Shown in pieces: positions 8,085 to 16,255 of a stretch of DNA of 54,635 nucleotides. Numbering within the stretch: position 1 is the first letter of the stretch; the number at the start of each line of letters is the position of its first letter. The notes under the pieces are model-generated. The model was not told where the DNA came from, did not search any database, and saw only the letters and a list, made by a program, of their open reading frames with translations. Both the position numbers and the translations under genes were made by a program. The stretch is taken from the NCBI GenBank assembly GCA_938082375.1, contig CALKCJ010000046.1:1-54635 (forward strand), given 5' to 3'. The DNA is from an uncultured Thermomicrobiaceae bacterium. Its GTDB lineage: Bacteria > Chloroflexota > Chloroflexia > Thermomicrobiales > Thermomicrobiaceae.

Positions 8085-8112
8085 GGATCTCGAACGAAGG
8101 TGAGGAGATCTC

Positions 8113-8895
8113 ATGACGTTTGGTCTGGAAGATTTTCAGGATCTCATCCGGCTCCTCAACGAGCACCCCGAGTGGCGTGCTGAGCTGCGCCGCCACGTGC
8201 TCACCGAAGAATTGCTCCAGCTACCGGATCTTGTTCGGCAACTCGCCGAGGCGCAGGTGCGTACTGAGCGTCGGTTCGAAAGCCTCGCTGCCCGCGTCGA
8301 TGAGTTAGTCGACGCTCAGGTACGCACGGAACAGCGCCTCGAACAGCTCACCGTTCGGGTCGACGAGCTCGCTCAAGCCCAGGTGCGTACCGAGCAGCGG
8401 CTGGAGCGACTCATCGCCCGGGTCGATGTGATCGAGCGTGACCTGGCGGATCTCCGCTCGGAGTTCCGCGGTTACCGACTGGAGTGGCGCTACATCCAGC
8501 GGGCGGCCGCGTACTTCGGCCCGCTGCTCCGCCGACTCCGGTTAGTCTGGCCGAGCGAGGCGGTCGACCAATACGACGACCGCCTGCCCCGCTGGGCGGC
8601 CGAGGAGCTCCTGCGCGCTGATCTACTGGTTACCGGCGTGCCGCGGTACCAGCCCGAGGCTGGCGAAGTCTGGCTGGTCGTCGAGGTCTCGGCGAGGGTC
8701 GACCGCGGCGACGTCGAGCGAGCCGTGCGCCGGGCAGAGGCGCTCCGGGCCGCTGGTCTCCGTGCCTTGCCGGCTGTCGCTAGCGAGCGGACGACACAGG
8801 GCGCCAAGACCGCTGTCCAGGAACAGACCGTCGTGTTGTTCAAGGACGGCGCGGTCGAGGGCTGGGAAGAAGCACTGCAGAAGTGGGCGAGCTGA
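8113..8895 (+). CDS. Coiled-coil protein with 21-residue repeats and PD-(D/E)XK-like C-terminal domain
   Basis: 260 residues. The N-terminal half is a predicted coiled coil containing three tandem copies of a 21-residue unit (AQVRTE-R-E-L-RVDEL type) at about residues 48-110, encoded by 63-base DNA repeats. The C-terminal half (about 125-260) resembles DUF3782/DUF4143-like restriction-endonuclease-fold proteins common in Chloroflexota and Cyanobacteria. It contains an ADLLV segment, then VWLVVEVSARVDRGDVERAVRRAEALR. The usual E-x-K catalytic pair appears as EVS, so nuclease activity is doubtful. The ATG follows GAAGGTGAGGAG. It stands alone between two intergenic regions. The family name is from memory and should be treated as tentative; function is unknown. 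Confidence 0.75.
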   Translation: MTFGLEDFQDLIRLLNEHPEWRAELRRHVLTEELLQLPDLVRQLAEAQVRTERRFESLAARVDELVDAQVRTEQRLEQLTVRVDELAQAQVRTEQRLERLIARVDVIERDLADLRSEFRGYRLEWRYIQRAAAYFGPLLRRLRLVWPSEAVDQYDDRLPRWAAEELLRADLLVTGVPRYQPEAGEVWLVVEVSARVDRGDVERAVRRAEALRAAGLRALPAVASERTTQGAKTAVQEQTVVLFKDGAVEGWEEALQKWAS

Positions 8896-9030
8896 GCGAG
8901 CGGCCTGCCGCGTCCTGACACCGGCACTCTCGGCTCGAGGCGAGACCTCGGCACGTCCGATACCCCCTCCCCCGTTCCGCTCCCCCGCGCTACACTGCTG
9001 CCAGGCAAGCGGGCGAAGGAGGATGTGACC

Positions 9031-9291
9031 GTGAAATACGCCGCGTTCATCCGGTACGGCAACCAGGAGAAGATCGCCGAAGTCCGGCCGACACACCGGC
9101 AGTACCTCTCCCAGCTGAAGGAAGCCGGAAAACTCTGGGCCTCCGGCCCGTTCACCGACGACAGCGGGGCATTGATCATCTACGAGACCGAGTCCGAGGC
9201 GGAAGCGCGCCAGCTCATCGAGCGGGATCCGTTTTACGAGGCTGGTGTCTTCCAGGAGATCCAGCTCAAGCCCTGGAACCAGGTATTTTGA
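9031..9291 (+). CDS. YciI family protein
   Basis: 86 residues with the ferredoxin-like fold sequence of the YciI/YCII family: RPTHRQYLSQLKEAGKLWASGPF, then SGALIIYE, EAEARQLIERDPFYEAGVF and EIQLKPW. The His of THRQYL and the Asp of RDPF are the residues usually conserved in the putative active site. I use GTG 9031 because AAGGAGG is 8 bases upstream; GTG 9025 would be too close. The gene is followed after 14 bases by an aldehyde dehydrogenase, so they are probably co-transcribed. YciI proteins are small cytoplasmic enzymes or accessory proteins whose role is rarely known. A TACACT box at 8991-8996 could be its -10. Confidence 0.88.
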   Translation: MKYAAFIRYGNQEKIAEVRPTHRQYLSQLKEAGKLWASGPFTDDSGALIIYETESEAEARQLIERDPFYEAGVFQEIQLKPWNQVF

Positions 9292-9305
9292 CAGGGAGGC
9301 GAATC

Positions 9306-10811
9306 ATGACAGTAGAGACCGGGGTCAAGGAATACCAGCTCCTGATCGATGGCCAGTTCGTCCCTGCCGCCTCTGGCGAGACGTTCGAGACGCTGAACCC
9401 GACCACGAACGAGGTAATCGGCCGGGTCGCCCGGGCGGGCAGAGAGGACGTAGATCGCGCCGTCCGGGCTGCCAGGCGCGCGTTCGACGAGGGGCCGTGG
9501 AGCCGGATGACGCCGAACGAGCGGGCCCGGCGGCTACGCCGGGTAGCCGAGATCCTGCGCGAGCGCCAGGAAGAGCTTGCCCGGCTGGAGACGCTCAACT
9601 GCGGCAAGATCATCGTCGAGTCGCGCATGGACGTGGCCAGCGCCGCCAACTGCTTCGAGTACTACGCTAACCTTGCGGGCCAGATCTGGGGTGAGACCAT
9701 CCCGATGAACGGTCCGCTGCTCGACTACACGGTGCGCGAGCCATACGGTGTCTGCGGCCAGATCATCCCTTGGAACTTCCCGATCCTGATGGCGGCCTGG
9801 AAGCTCGCTCCAGCGCTCGCTGCTGGGAACACGGTTGTCCTCAAACCGGCCAGCTACACCCCGATCACTGCCCTAGTGCTCGGCCAGATCTGCCTAGAGG
9901 CCGGTCTGCCGGAAGGCGTGGTCAACGTCCTCACCGGGCCGGGCAGCGAAGTCGGGGCGGCAATCTGCGAGCACCCGCTCGTCGATAAGATCGCCTTCAC
10001 CGGCGAGACCGAAACGGGGCGTCAGATCCTCCGGTTCAGCGCTGGCACTATCAAGAAGGTCTCTCTCGAGCTGGGAGGAAAATCACCCAACATCGTCTTC
10101 CCGGACGCCAACCTGGAGGAGGCGGTCAACGGTTCGCTCTTCGCTATCTTCAGCAACGCTGGCCAGCGTTGTACGGCGCGTACCCGGCTCTTCTTGCACG
10201 AGTCGATCCACGACCGGTTTATGGACGACTTCCTCGCCAAGGCAGCCAGGATTCGGATCGGGGATCCGCTGGACGACGCTACCCAGATGGGCCCGCTGGT
10301 CTCACGGCGCCAGTGCGAGCGCGTGCTCAGCTACGTCGAAAAGGCCAGGAGCGAGGGCGCCGAGCTGCGGCTGGGCGGCAAGCGGCCCGACAAGGCTGAC
10401 CTCCAGCGGGGGAACTTCGTCGAGCCGACCATCTTCGACCGGGTGCGTAACGATATGTCAGTCGCGCGCGAGGAGGTCTTCGGGCCGGTTCTCTCGGTGA
10501 TCCCGTTCCGCGACGAAGACGAGGTCGTCGCGCTGGCCAACGACACTATCTACGGCCTCGCCGCAACGATCTGGACGAGGGACATCAAGCGGGCGCACAA
10601 GCTCGCGGCGCGCATCCGGGCGGGGAACATCAGCATCAACTATCCCGTGGTCAACCCGCCGGAGGCACCGTTCGGCGGCTTCAAGCAGAGTGGCATCGGC
10701 CGCGAACTCAGCCGGCACGCGCTCGACCTGTACACGCAGGTCAAGAACGTCGTGGTCGGCCTCTCGGACGAGGTGTTCGACTGGTACGGCCGCTGGCCGG
10801 GCGGGCGCTAG
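9306..10811 (+). CDS. NAD(P)-dependent aldehyde dehydrogenase (betaine-aldehyde dehydrogenase-like)
   Basis: 501 residues, the normal length of the ALDH superfamily. It oxidises an aldehyde to the acid with NAD(P)+ in the cytoplasm. The key parts are present: IIPWNFPILMAAWKLAPALAAGNTVVLKPAS (coenzyme and oxyanion Asn), FTGETETGR, the catalytic Glu in LELGGKSPNIVF and the nucleophilic Cys in NAGQRCTA. The C-terminal end NPPEAPFGGFKQSGIGRE resembles the betaine-aldehyde and 5-carboxymethyl-2-hydroxymuconic semialdehyde dehydrogenase groups. The ATG follows GGGAGG. It lies just after a YciI gene and converges with the GH15 gene, 14 bases apart. Substrate cannot be decided. Confidence 0.94.
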   Translation: MTVETGVKEYQLLIDGQFVPAASGETFETLNPTTNEVIGRVARAGREDVDRAVRAARRAFDEGPWSRMTPNERARRLRRVAEILRERQEELARLETLNCGKIIVESRMDVASAANCFEYYANLAGQIWGETIPMNGPLLDYTVREPYGVCGQIIPWNFPILMAAWKLAPALAAGNTVVLKPASYTPITALVLGQICLEAGLPEGVVNVLTGPGSEVGAAICEHPLVDKIAFTGETETGRQILRFSAGTIKKVSLELGGKSPNIVFPDANLEEAVNGSLFAIFSNAGQRCTARTRLFLHESIHDRFMDDFLAKAARIRIGDPLDDATQMGPLVSRRQCERVLSYVEKARSEGAELRLGGKRPDKADLQRGNFVEPTIFDRVRNDMSVAREEVFGPVLSVIPFRDEDEVVALANDTIYGLAATIWTRDIKRAHKLAARIRAGNISINYPVVNPPEAPFGGFKQSGIGRELSRHALDLYTQVKNVVVGLSDEVFDWYGRWPGGR

Positions 10812-10825
10812 GCACGCGGGCGTGT

Positions 10826-12820
10826 TCAACCCAGAAGGGCGGCCCAACCGGAGCGCGCGAGCTGCTCTTCCTTGGCCAGGAAGTCGAGTACGGTCGAGAC
10901 GAAGGTGCCATGGCTCCAGCTCAGTGGGCTGACCGAGAGGGGCTCGCCGGTGTAGGGGTGCACCTGCTCGGCGAGCACCCCGCTCGGGAGCGCATGGTGC
11001 GCTACCCATTCGATCAGCTCGCGCGCCCGATCCAGGTGAGCCGGTGAGACCGCGCGGGCGATGTACCAGTCCGCCAGCCAGAGGGTGCAGACGAACCAGG
11101 GGTTGCCGGGCACATTCGCGACATCGCGGCTGACCTGGTAATAGTAGTCGTCCTCGTAGCGGGCGATCCCGCCCACCGGTGTCCGGCACCAGAGCCGCTG
11201 CTCCACTGCCTCCATCGTCTCGACCATCCGTCGGTCACCCGCAGGCACCAGCCCGAACTGAAACAGGCCGGCCAGGCTGGCATCAAGCGTCGTATCCCGG
11301 CGAACGCTCCCTTTCTCGTCCACCACCACCGTGCGGACGAAGCGCTCGAGCTCCGGGTCGTAGAAGGCCCGGAGCGCTGCCTGGCGGATCTCCTCGGCCG
11401 CTTGCACCCAGCCGCTCTCGAGCTCATCGTCACCGAAGATCTCTGCCAGTTGTGCCGCCGCCTGGAGCCCGGCCCACACCGCCGCCACGGTGAAGGCATG
11501 CACGCCGTGCCGCTCCTCCCAGAGATCGTATGAGGGCAACGGCAAGCCCGTGCGCGGATCACGGTACGACGCCAGGAAGCGGGCACACGGCACAACCATC
11601 GGCTGGTAGAGCAAGCGGATCAGCTCGATGTCGTGGTACCGCTGGTAGTGTTCCCACAGGGCGTACAGCACGAGCGCCGTCTCGTCTTCCTGGATTGGGA
11701 ACTGGAGCTCACCGCTCGGCGTCGACCAGGGATGCCAGCTCGAGCCAGCCGAGCCGTCCGGGTTGTACTTGTGCAAGAAGAAGCCGTAGTGCGTGACCAG
11801 CTCGTGGACGAAGAGGAAGAAGCGCTGGCTCAACTCGGGATACCCCGCCTTGTCGAGCGCCAGCGAGATCAACGCCCCATCGCGCGGCCACAGGTAGCTG
11901 TAGGTGTCCCGACCGAACTGCAGGATGTCGGAGTCGTTGGCGGCGAGGATCGCTCCGCCGCGGTCGATCTGGGTTCGAAGGATCAGCAAGCTCTGGCGCG
12001 TGAGTCGCTCGACAGCCGGAGACAGCGAGGCGAACCGCCGCGTCCGGTGGTTCGCCCAGTTCCTCCAGTAGTGGCGGACGCGGTTGAGGATGAACTGCGG
12101 CCTCGCACTCACGACGAGGTGATGCAGCTCGCGCACATCGGCGTGACGAAACCCGACCGTCATCCAGAAGTAGGCTACCGCCTCCTGGCCGGGCAGCAGC
12201 TCCAAGCTCAACCCTCCGATCGAGTCGACCGAGCCCTGGGCGATCACATTCCTGCTGAGCAGTCCGTCCTCGGCATCGCGCCAGGTACCCTCCCGGCCAC
12301 GGAAGGCTTTGTTACCGGTGGCGAAGGTATGGTAGCCCGGCTCCGGGCCAGCCCAACCGGAGAACCAGAAGTACCGCTTCCCCTTGTAGTGGACGATGGC
12401 ACGACCTTCCGGTTCATAGTACGCCGTCTCGCCGTCAGCGTAGCCCCAGAGGTAGCCATCGAAGTGGTTGAACAGCCATACCCGGCGCGGGCGGCCACCC
12501 AAATCGCTCACGGCCACTTGGCGAAGCCAGATATCGTGCTCGAGGTCGACGGCGTCGTTCAGTCTGAGCTGGATGCGCAGTTCCGGGTGGCGGAGTGTGA
12601 CGTCGCTGACCAAGGTGCTCTCCTCGTAGCGAAGGTCGCGCTCCCAGCCTGGCTCGTTCAGCCAGGCCAGGCGGCCATCGACCCAGAGGCCGAACCGGTT
12701 CAGACGCCCCTGAGTATGGTTCTCCTGACCCACGCGGGGGAAATACACATCACGCAGCGTGTAGGTGTGGTCGAAGTTGATGAGGAGCCTGCCGTTGCCG
12801 AGCGGTATGTCCCGAGGCAT
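10826..12820 (-). CDS. Glycoside hydrolase family 15 protein (glucoamylase/trehalase-like)
   Basis: 664 residues. An N-terminal beta-sandwich (about 1-260: GNGRLLINFDHTYTLRDVYFPRVGQEN) precedes an (alpha/alpha)6 barrel typical of prokaryotic GH15. The barrel has YLWPRDGALISLALDKAGY, QEDETALVLYALWEHY and SYDLWEERHGVHAFTVAAVWAGL; the Glu of LWEER is the expected general acid. At the C-terminal position where GH15 enzymes normally have the base Glu in a SHAE-type motif, this protein reads WSHGTFV. It has no signal peptide and should be cytoplasmic. Expected substrates are alpha-glucans, trehalose or similar alpha-glucosides. It follows a DUF2085 gene by about 60 bases on the same strand. Confidence 0.9.
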   Translation of the reverse strand: MPRDIPLGNGRLLINFDHTYTLRDVYFPRVGQENHTQGRLNRFGLWVDGRLAWLNEPGWERDLRYEESTLVSDVTLRHPELRIQLRLNDAVDLEHDIWLRQVAVSDLGGRPRRVWLFNHFDGYLWGYADGETAYYEPEGRAIVHYKGKRYFWFSGWAGPEPGYHTFATGNKAFRGREGTWRDAEDGLLSRNVIAQGSVDSIGGLSLELLPGQEAVAYFWMTVGFRHADVRELHHLVVSARPQFILNRVRHYWRNWANHRTRRFASLSPAVERLTRQSLLILRTQIDRGGAILAANDSDILQFGRDTYSYLWPRDGALISLALDKAGYPELSQRFFLFVHELVTHYGFFLHKYNPDGSAGSSWHPWSTPSGELQFPIQEDETALVLYALWEHYQRYHDIELIRLLYQPMVVPCARFLASYRDPRTGLPLPSYDLWEERHGVHAFTVAAVWAGLQAAAQLAEIFGDDELESGWVQAAEEIRQAALRAFYDPELERFVRTVVVDEKGSVRRDTTLDASLAGLFQFGLVPAGDRRMVETMEAVEQRLWCRTPVGGIARYEDDYYYQVSRDVANVPGNPWFVCTLWLADWYIARAVSPAHLDRARELIEWVAHHALPSGVLAEQVHPYTGEPLSVSPLSWSHGTFVSTVLDFLAKEEQLARSGWAALLG

Positions 12821-12881
12821 GTCACCGATCCGCCACTCTCACCATTCCATATCTGGACATCGTCGCCAGCCACTCACAGCA

Positions 12882-13706
12882 TTACGACAGCCCTGGAATG
12901 CCGGCCAGCCACTCGACGAGGAACCGCAGGAGGCTGGCCACAGCCATGAAAGCGCCGGCGAGCCCTAGCGCCGCGCTCGCCGGCCAGCCGAGCTCGACGG
13001 GAGACTCGATCTGTTGCTCGCGGCGGCGCAGGAGCTGGACAGCGGGCAGCGCCAGCAGGGCCAGCAGCGTCACTGCGGCCAGCACCAGGAAGAGCGCCAG
13101 CAGCCCATAGAGCGGCCGCCACCCGCTCATCGCCAACGCACCGAACGCGGTACTGAGCAGCGCCAGCGCGAGCAAGTCGCGCGGGCCGTCGAGTACCGAC
13201 CGGTGCGTTAGCGCCCCGGGGCGCCAGACGACGGCGTTCGCCGCCATCCACAGGACGACGCCGAGCAGCGTGCCCGTCCAAGCCCCGGTCACGAACCGAA
13301 GCCAGTTCCTCGGCTCATAGAGCGCCGGCAGCCTGAGGTCGTGGAGCAGCGAGTTGACGCCATCGACGCCGAGCGCCAACATCCCGGCTAGAAGGAGAGC
13401 CAGAGCGGGAAACGCCGGCAGGCCAGCTCGGCGTAGCCGGCCAGCGATCGCCAGATAGCCGGTCGTGAGCAGGAAGGCACTGTAGATCCCGGTCATGCGC
13501 GCATCGAAAGGAAGCCGGTTGCCCGCGAACCAGAACGAGTGACTCGGCCGCTGCGCGCAGAGCCCGTGGAGCACGGCCAACGACTTCTCTTCCAGCGGCC
13601 ACGGGAACGCCAGAAAGGCAGCGATGAAGAGGAACACCAGCACGGCGAAAGCCAGCGCGCCCGCCTTCTGCCCGCGCGCCGCCCTGTGCGATACGCTCGC
13701 CACCAT
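12882..13706 (-). CDS. DUF2085 polytopic membrane protein
   Basis: 274 residues with about seven hydrophobic segments. The stretch LHGLCAQRPSHSFWFAGNRLPFDARMTGIYSAFLLT matches the signature of DUF2085 membrane proteins, which have a C-x-Q-R-P near a loop and a later R-x-x-GIY. In many members the second part reads CARCTGIY; here the Cys residues are replaced (DARMTGIY), leaving only one Cys of the usual set. The ATG at 13706 has GAGGGAAGG upstream; the longer frame back to 14207 is antisense shadow. Function is unknown. It is probably transcribed with the GH15 gene downstream and diverges from the amidase gene. Confidence 0.8.
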   Translation of the reverse strand: MVASVSHRAARGQKAGALAFAVLVFLFIAAFLAFPWPLEEKSLAVLHGLCAQRPSHSFWFAGNRLPFDARMTGIYSAFLLTTGYLAIAGRLRRAGLPAFPALALLLAGMLALGVDGVNSLLHDLRLPALYEPRNWLRFVTGAWTGTLLGVVLWMAANAVVWRPGALTHRSVLDGPRDLLALALLSTAFGALAMSGWRPLYGLLALFLVLAAVTLLALLALPAVQLLRRREQQIESPVELGWPASAALGLAGAFMAVASLLRFLVEWLAGIPGLS

Positions 13707-13880
13707 ACTGGTCGTCCTTCCCTCAGCCTGTCCTAGGATGAGCATACACCAGCCCAGAGCGCCCACGAAGAGGCCACACTGGTTGTCCGTACAATTTGAT
13801 CGTACACTATCAGGCGAGTACGATTGCGTCCCGGGAACTGACATACCGGCGGGCCTCGGATGCTGGGAAGGGAAGGCACC

Positions 13881-15980
13881 GTGAGACGGCCGCGGATAAC
13901 GCGGCGAGCGTTTCTCCAGATCGCAGGCGGTCTGGCTCTGGCCACGCTCACCGAGATCCGCTTGCCGCACCCCGTCGCGCGCGCGATCACTCGGATAAGT
14001 TGGGTCGACCGCGGCATCTTCCCTGGCGCCGGCACCTATACCTCGCCCTCGGTCACAATTCCTCGCCCGTTTAATAGCATCGAAGTTGGCTGGCGCGCCT
14101 TCGTTCCGGCTGGCGGCAGCTTGACGATCGCTGTGCGTACCAGCGTCGATGGCCAGCACTGGAGCGACTGGGTCGCGCTTGCTCCCGATCCCCACGTCGC
14201 TCCGCAACCGCCAGATGCCTGGGTCTATGCCACCCCGGTACTGGTGGCCCCGAGTACCGCATTGCAGTACCGTGTCCAGCTCGAGCCGGGGATCGATGGC
14301 TCACCCGTCAGGCTGGAAGCAGTCGAACTCGGCTGCGTCGATACGCGAGGTCATGACGTGCGACTCCTCGCCCAGACGCCGCTGATCGACGGATGGATCA
14401 TCCCGCGTGCCGGTTGGGGAGCCGACGAGTCACTTCGATTCGACGAGAGCGGCAAGGAGATTTGGCCACCTCGCTACGCGCCAGTGGAGAAGGTCATCAT
14501 TCATCACACGGTCACCCAGAACAACCCGCCCGACCCTGCGGCCACGGTGCGAGCCATTTACGCCTACCATGCGATCACCCAAGGCTGGGGGGATATCGGC
14601 TACAACTTCCTGGTCGACTGGCAGGGGAACGTCTATGAGGGGCGCTACGGCGGGCCCAACGTCGTCGGCGCGCACACCGCCGGCTACAATACCGCAACCA
14701 TGGGCGTCGCCGTGCTCGGTAACTTCACGTCGGAGGCACCACCCGAGGCGGCCATCGAGTCCTTGGTGCGCCTCATCCGCGAGCGGACACCCCAGGTCGA
14801 TCCTGGCGGGATTTCCTACTTTCGCGACTTGGTCGACGTCCCGAATATCGGCGGGCACCGCGACTATAACCTCACTGAATGCCCCGGCGATCATCTCTAT
14901 GAAGTCATCCCGGACATCCGTGGTCGTCTCAAGGGTACCGGGCCGGTCGTCTTCAGGAGCAGGCCACGTCCGGGTCGCCCTCGGGGTGAGCTCGTCTCAG
15001 TGACTTTCACGCCGACCGAACTGTATGCCGGAACCCTCGTGCGTGTCGACTTCACGGTGCGCAATACTGGCGAGGTCGACCTCCTCACCCAGGGCCCACC
15101 CCCCGGCTTTACCTACGAAGAGAGCCAGAGTTTCGACAGCGCCGGCTTTCCCAAGGTCGAGGGATGCTTCCGCGTCGGCGTCGACTTTGAGGGAAACACG
15201 GGTATCCCGAACCCGTTCCGCTGGGGGCTGCCCGACCGACTTCCTCCTGGCCAGGAGACGACAGTCACCGGCTTCATCCGCCTACGCAGCACCCGCCAGT
15301 GGCGCTTTACCGCGAGCCTGGTGCAGGAGTTCGTGCGCTACCAGCAGCAAGGCGTCTTCGCGCAGGACGTGGTGACGCTCCCCGCCCCGACCAGCCCGGC
15401 TTCGCCCAGCAGCGATCCCGACATGGTCTACTTCTCGGAAACCCAGCACAACGTGCCACGCATCTTTTTTGCGTACTGGCAGGCGAACGGCGGGCTGGAG
15501 CGGTTCGGCTATCCGCTCACCGAGCCCTTCCCGGAGCTCTCCGCCACCGATGGCCACACCTATCTCACCCAGTACTTCGAGCGTGCGCGCTTCGAGCACC
15601 ACCCGGAGTTCGCCGGAACGCCGTTCGAGGTGCTGCTCGGGCTGCTTGGCTCAGAGCGGACAGCCGAACGGCAGCAGGAGCCTCCCTTTCTGCCGGTTCC
15701 ACCACCCTCTGAACCGGGCGTTGACTACTTCCCCCAGACGGGACACACGCTACGCGGCTTGTTCCGGCAGTACTGGTGGCAAAATGGCGGTTTGCCGATT
15801 TTCGGCTTCCCGATCAGTGAGCAGTTCGAGGAGCCGAGCAAGACGGACGGGCACGTCTACGTGGTGCAGTATTTCGAGCGTAACCGCTTCGAGTGGCACC
15901 CCGAACTCGCCGGTACCCGCTACGAAGTGCTGCTCGGTCACCTCGCTCGCGAGATCCTCATCGATCGCGGCTGGCTCTGA
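13881..15980 (+). CDS. Tat-exported N-acetylmuramoyl-L-alanine amidase (PGRP) with two FGYP repeats
   Basis: 699 residues. It opens with a twin-arginine signal (ITRRAFLQIAGG, to about residue 35). Residues about 36-165 form a beta-rich exposed domain. Residues about 172-350 form a peptidoglycan-recognition/amidase_2 domain with candidate zinc ligands H208, H326 and C334 and catalytic Tyr Y241, so it should cleave the lactyl-peptide bond of peptidoglycan. Residues about 370-500 resemble an Ig-like domain. The end carries two repeats (about 517-590 and 616-690) with GHN/GHT, YW, NGG, FGYP or FGFP, QYFER-RFE-HPE and VLLG. The same repeats close the ferritin-like protein at 1733-3100. GTG 13881 is chosen because GGAAGGGAAGG is just upstream and it gives a clean Tat signal. 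It is likely a cell-wall hydrolase held at the surface. Confidence 0.9.
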   Translation: MRRPRITRRAFLQIAGGLALATLTEIRLPHPVARAITRISWVDRGIFPGAGTYTSPSVTIPRPFNSIEVGWRAFVPAGGSLTIAVRTSVDGQHWSDWVALAPDPHVAPQPPDAWVYATPVLVAPSTALQYRVQLEPGIDGSPVRLEAVELGCVDTRGHDVRLLAQTPLIDGWIIPRAGWGADESLRFDESGKEIWPPRYAPVEKVIIHHTVTQNNPPDPAATVRAIYAYHAITQGWGDIGYNFLVDWQGNVYEGRYGGPNVVGAHTAGYNTATMGVAVLGNFTSEAPPEAAIESLVRLIRERTPQVDPGGISYFRDLVDVPNIGGHRDYNLTECPGDHLYEVIPDIRGRLKGTGPVVFRSRPRPGRPRGELVSVTFTPTELYAGTLVRVDFTVRNTGEVDLLTQGPPPGFTYEESQSFDSAGFPKVEGCFRVGVDFEGNTGIPNPFRWGLPDRLPPGQETTVTGFIRLRSTRQWRFTASLVQEFVRYQQQGVFAQDVVTLPAPTSPASPSSDPDMVYFSETQHNVPRIFFAYWQANGGLERFGYPLTEPFPELSATDGHTYLTQYFERARFEHHPEFAGTPFEVLLGLLGSERTAERQQEPPFLPVPPPSEPGVDYFPQTGHTLRGLFRQYWWQNGGLPIFGFPISEQFEEPSKTDGHVYVVQYFERNRFEWHPELAGTRYEVLLGHLAREILIDRGWL

Positions 15981-16255
15981 TCTGGCCGCACTGACCGACG
16001 GATAAGCCAGCCCCGACGCCAGTGGCCCCCTTCACTGCATTCACTGCAGACTTCCGCGGGCCCTGCTCTGGCTCCTACTCTCGACCTCGCACGTAGTGTA
16101 TATTCTGTCCATCGCGGAGCTGGACTCTTCGGGTCGAGCGGCGCTCGTACTGGGAGACATCTGTTAGCTGCGAGCGCGCGACCCGGGTACAATGCAGCGC
16201 ACGACCCCTGTGCTCGGCAGACAGCTGCAGATCCTCGGCGGTGGCGGGCAGACCG
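15981..16255. other. Intergenic region upstream of the MoxR/VWA operon
   Basis: About 275 bases. Two AT-richer boxes stand out: TATATT at 16099-16104 and TACAAT near 16188-16193, either of which could be the -10 of the operon promoter. No -35 at a standard distance is strong. A TTCACTGCA direct duplication (TTCACTGCATTCACTGCA) lies at about 16032-16049. No gene is seen. Confidence 0.35.

Larger units (their letters stand above)
7559..8112. other. Intergenic region with argF leader and upstream promoters
   Basis: About 550 bases between the divergent argF and coiled-coil genes. It holds the argF leader and promoter on the minus strand and a TATACT box ahead of the plus-strand gene. The middle part (7735-8040) is GC-rich with several short complementary runs such as GGCTCCGGAGCCC, but no known riboswitch or RNA gene was recognised. 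Confidence 0.4.

Noticed and set aside
11633-12949. Plus-strand frame of 438 codons opposite the GH15 gene
   Set aside because: Antisense to a well-supported GH15 protein; no recognisable domain and no ribosome binding site.
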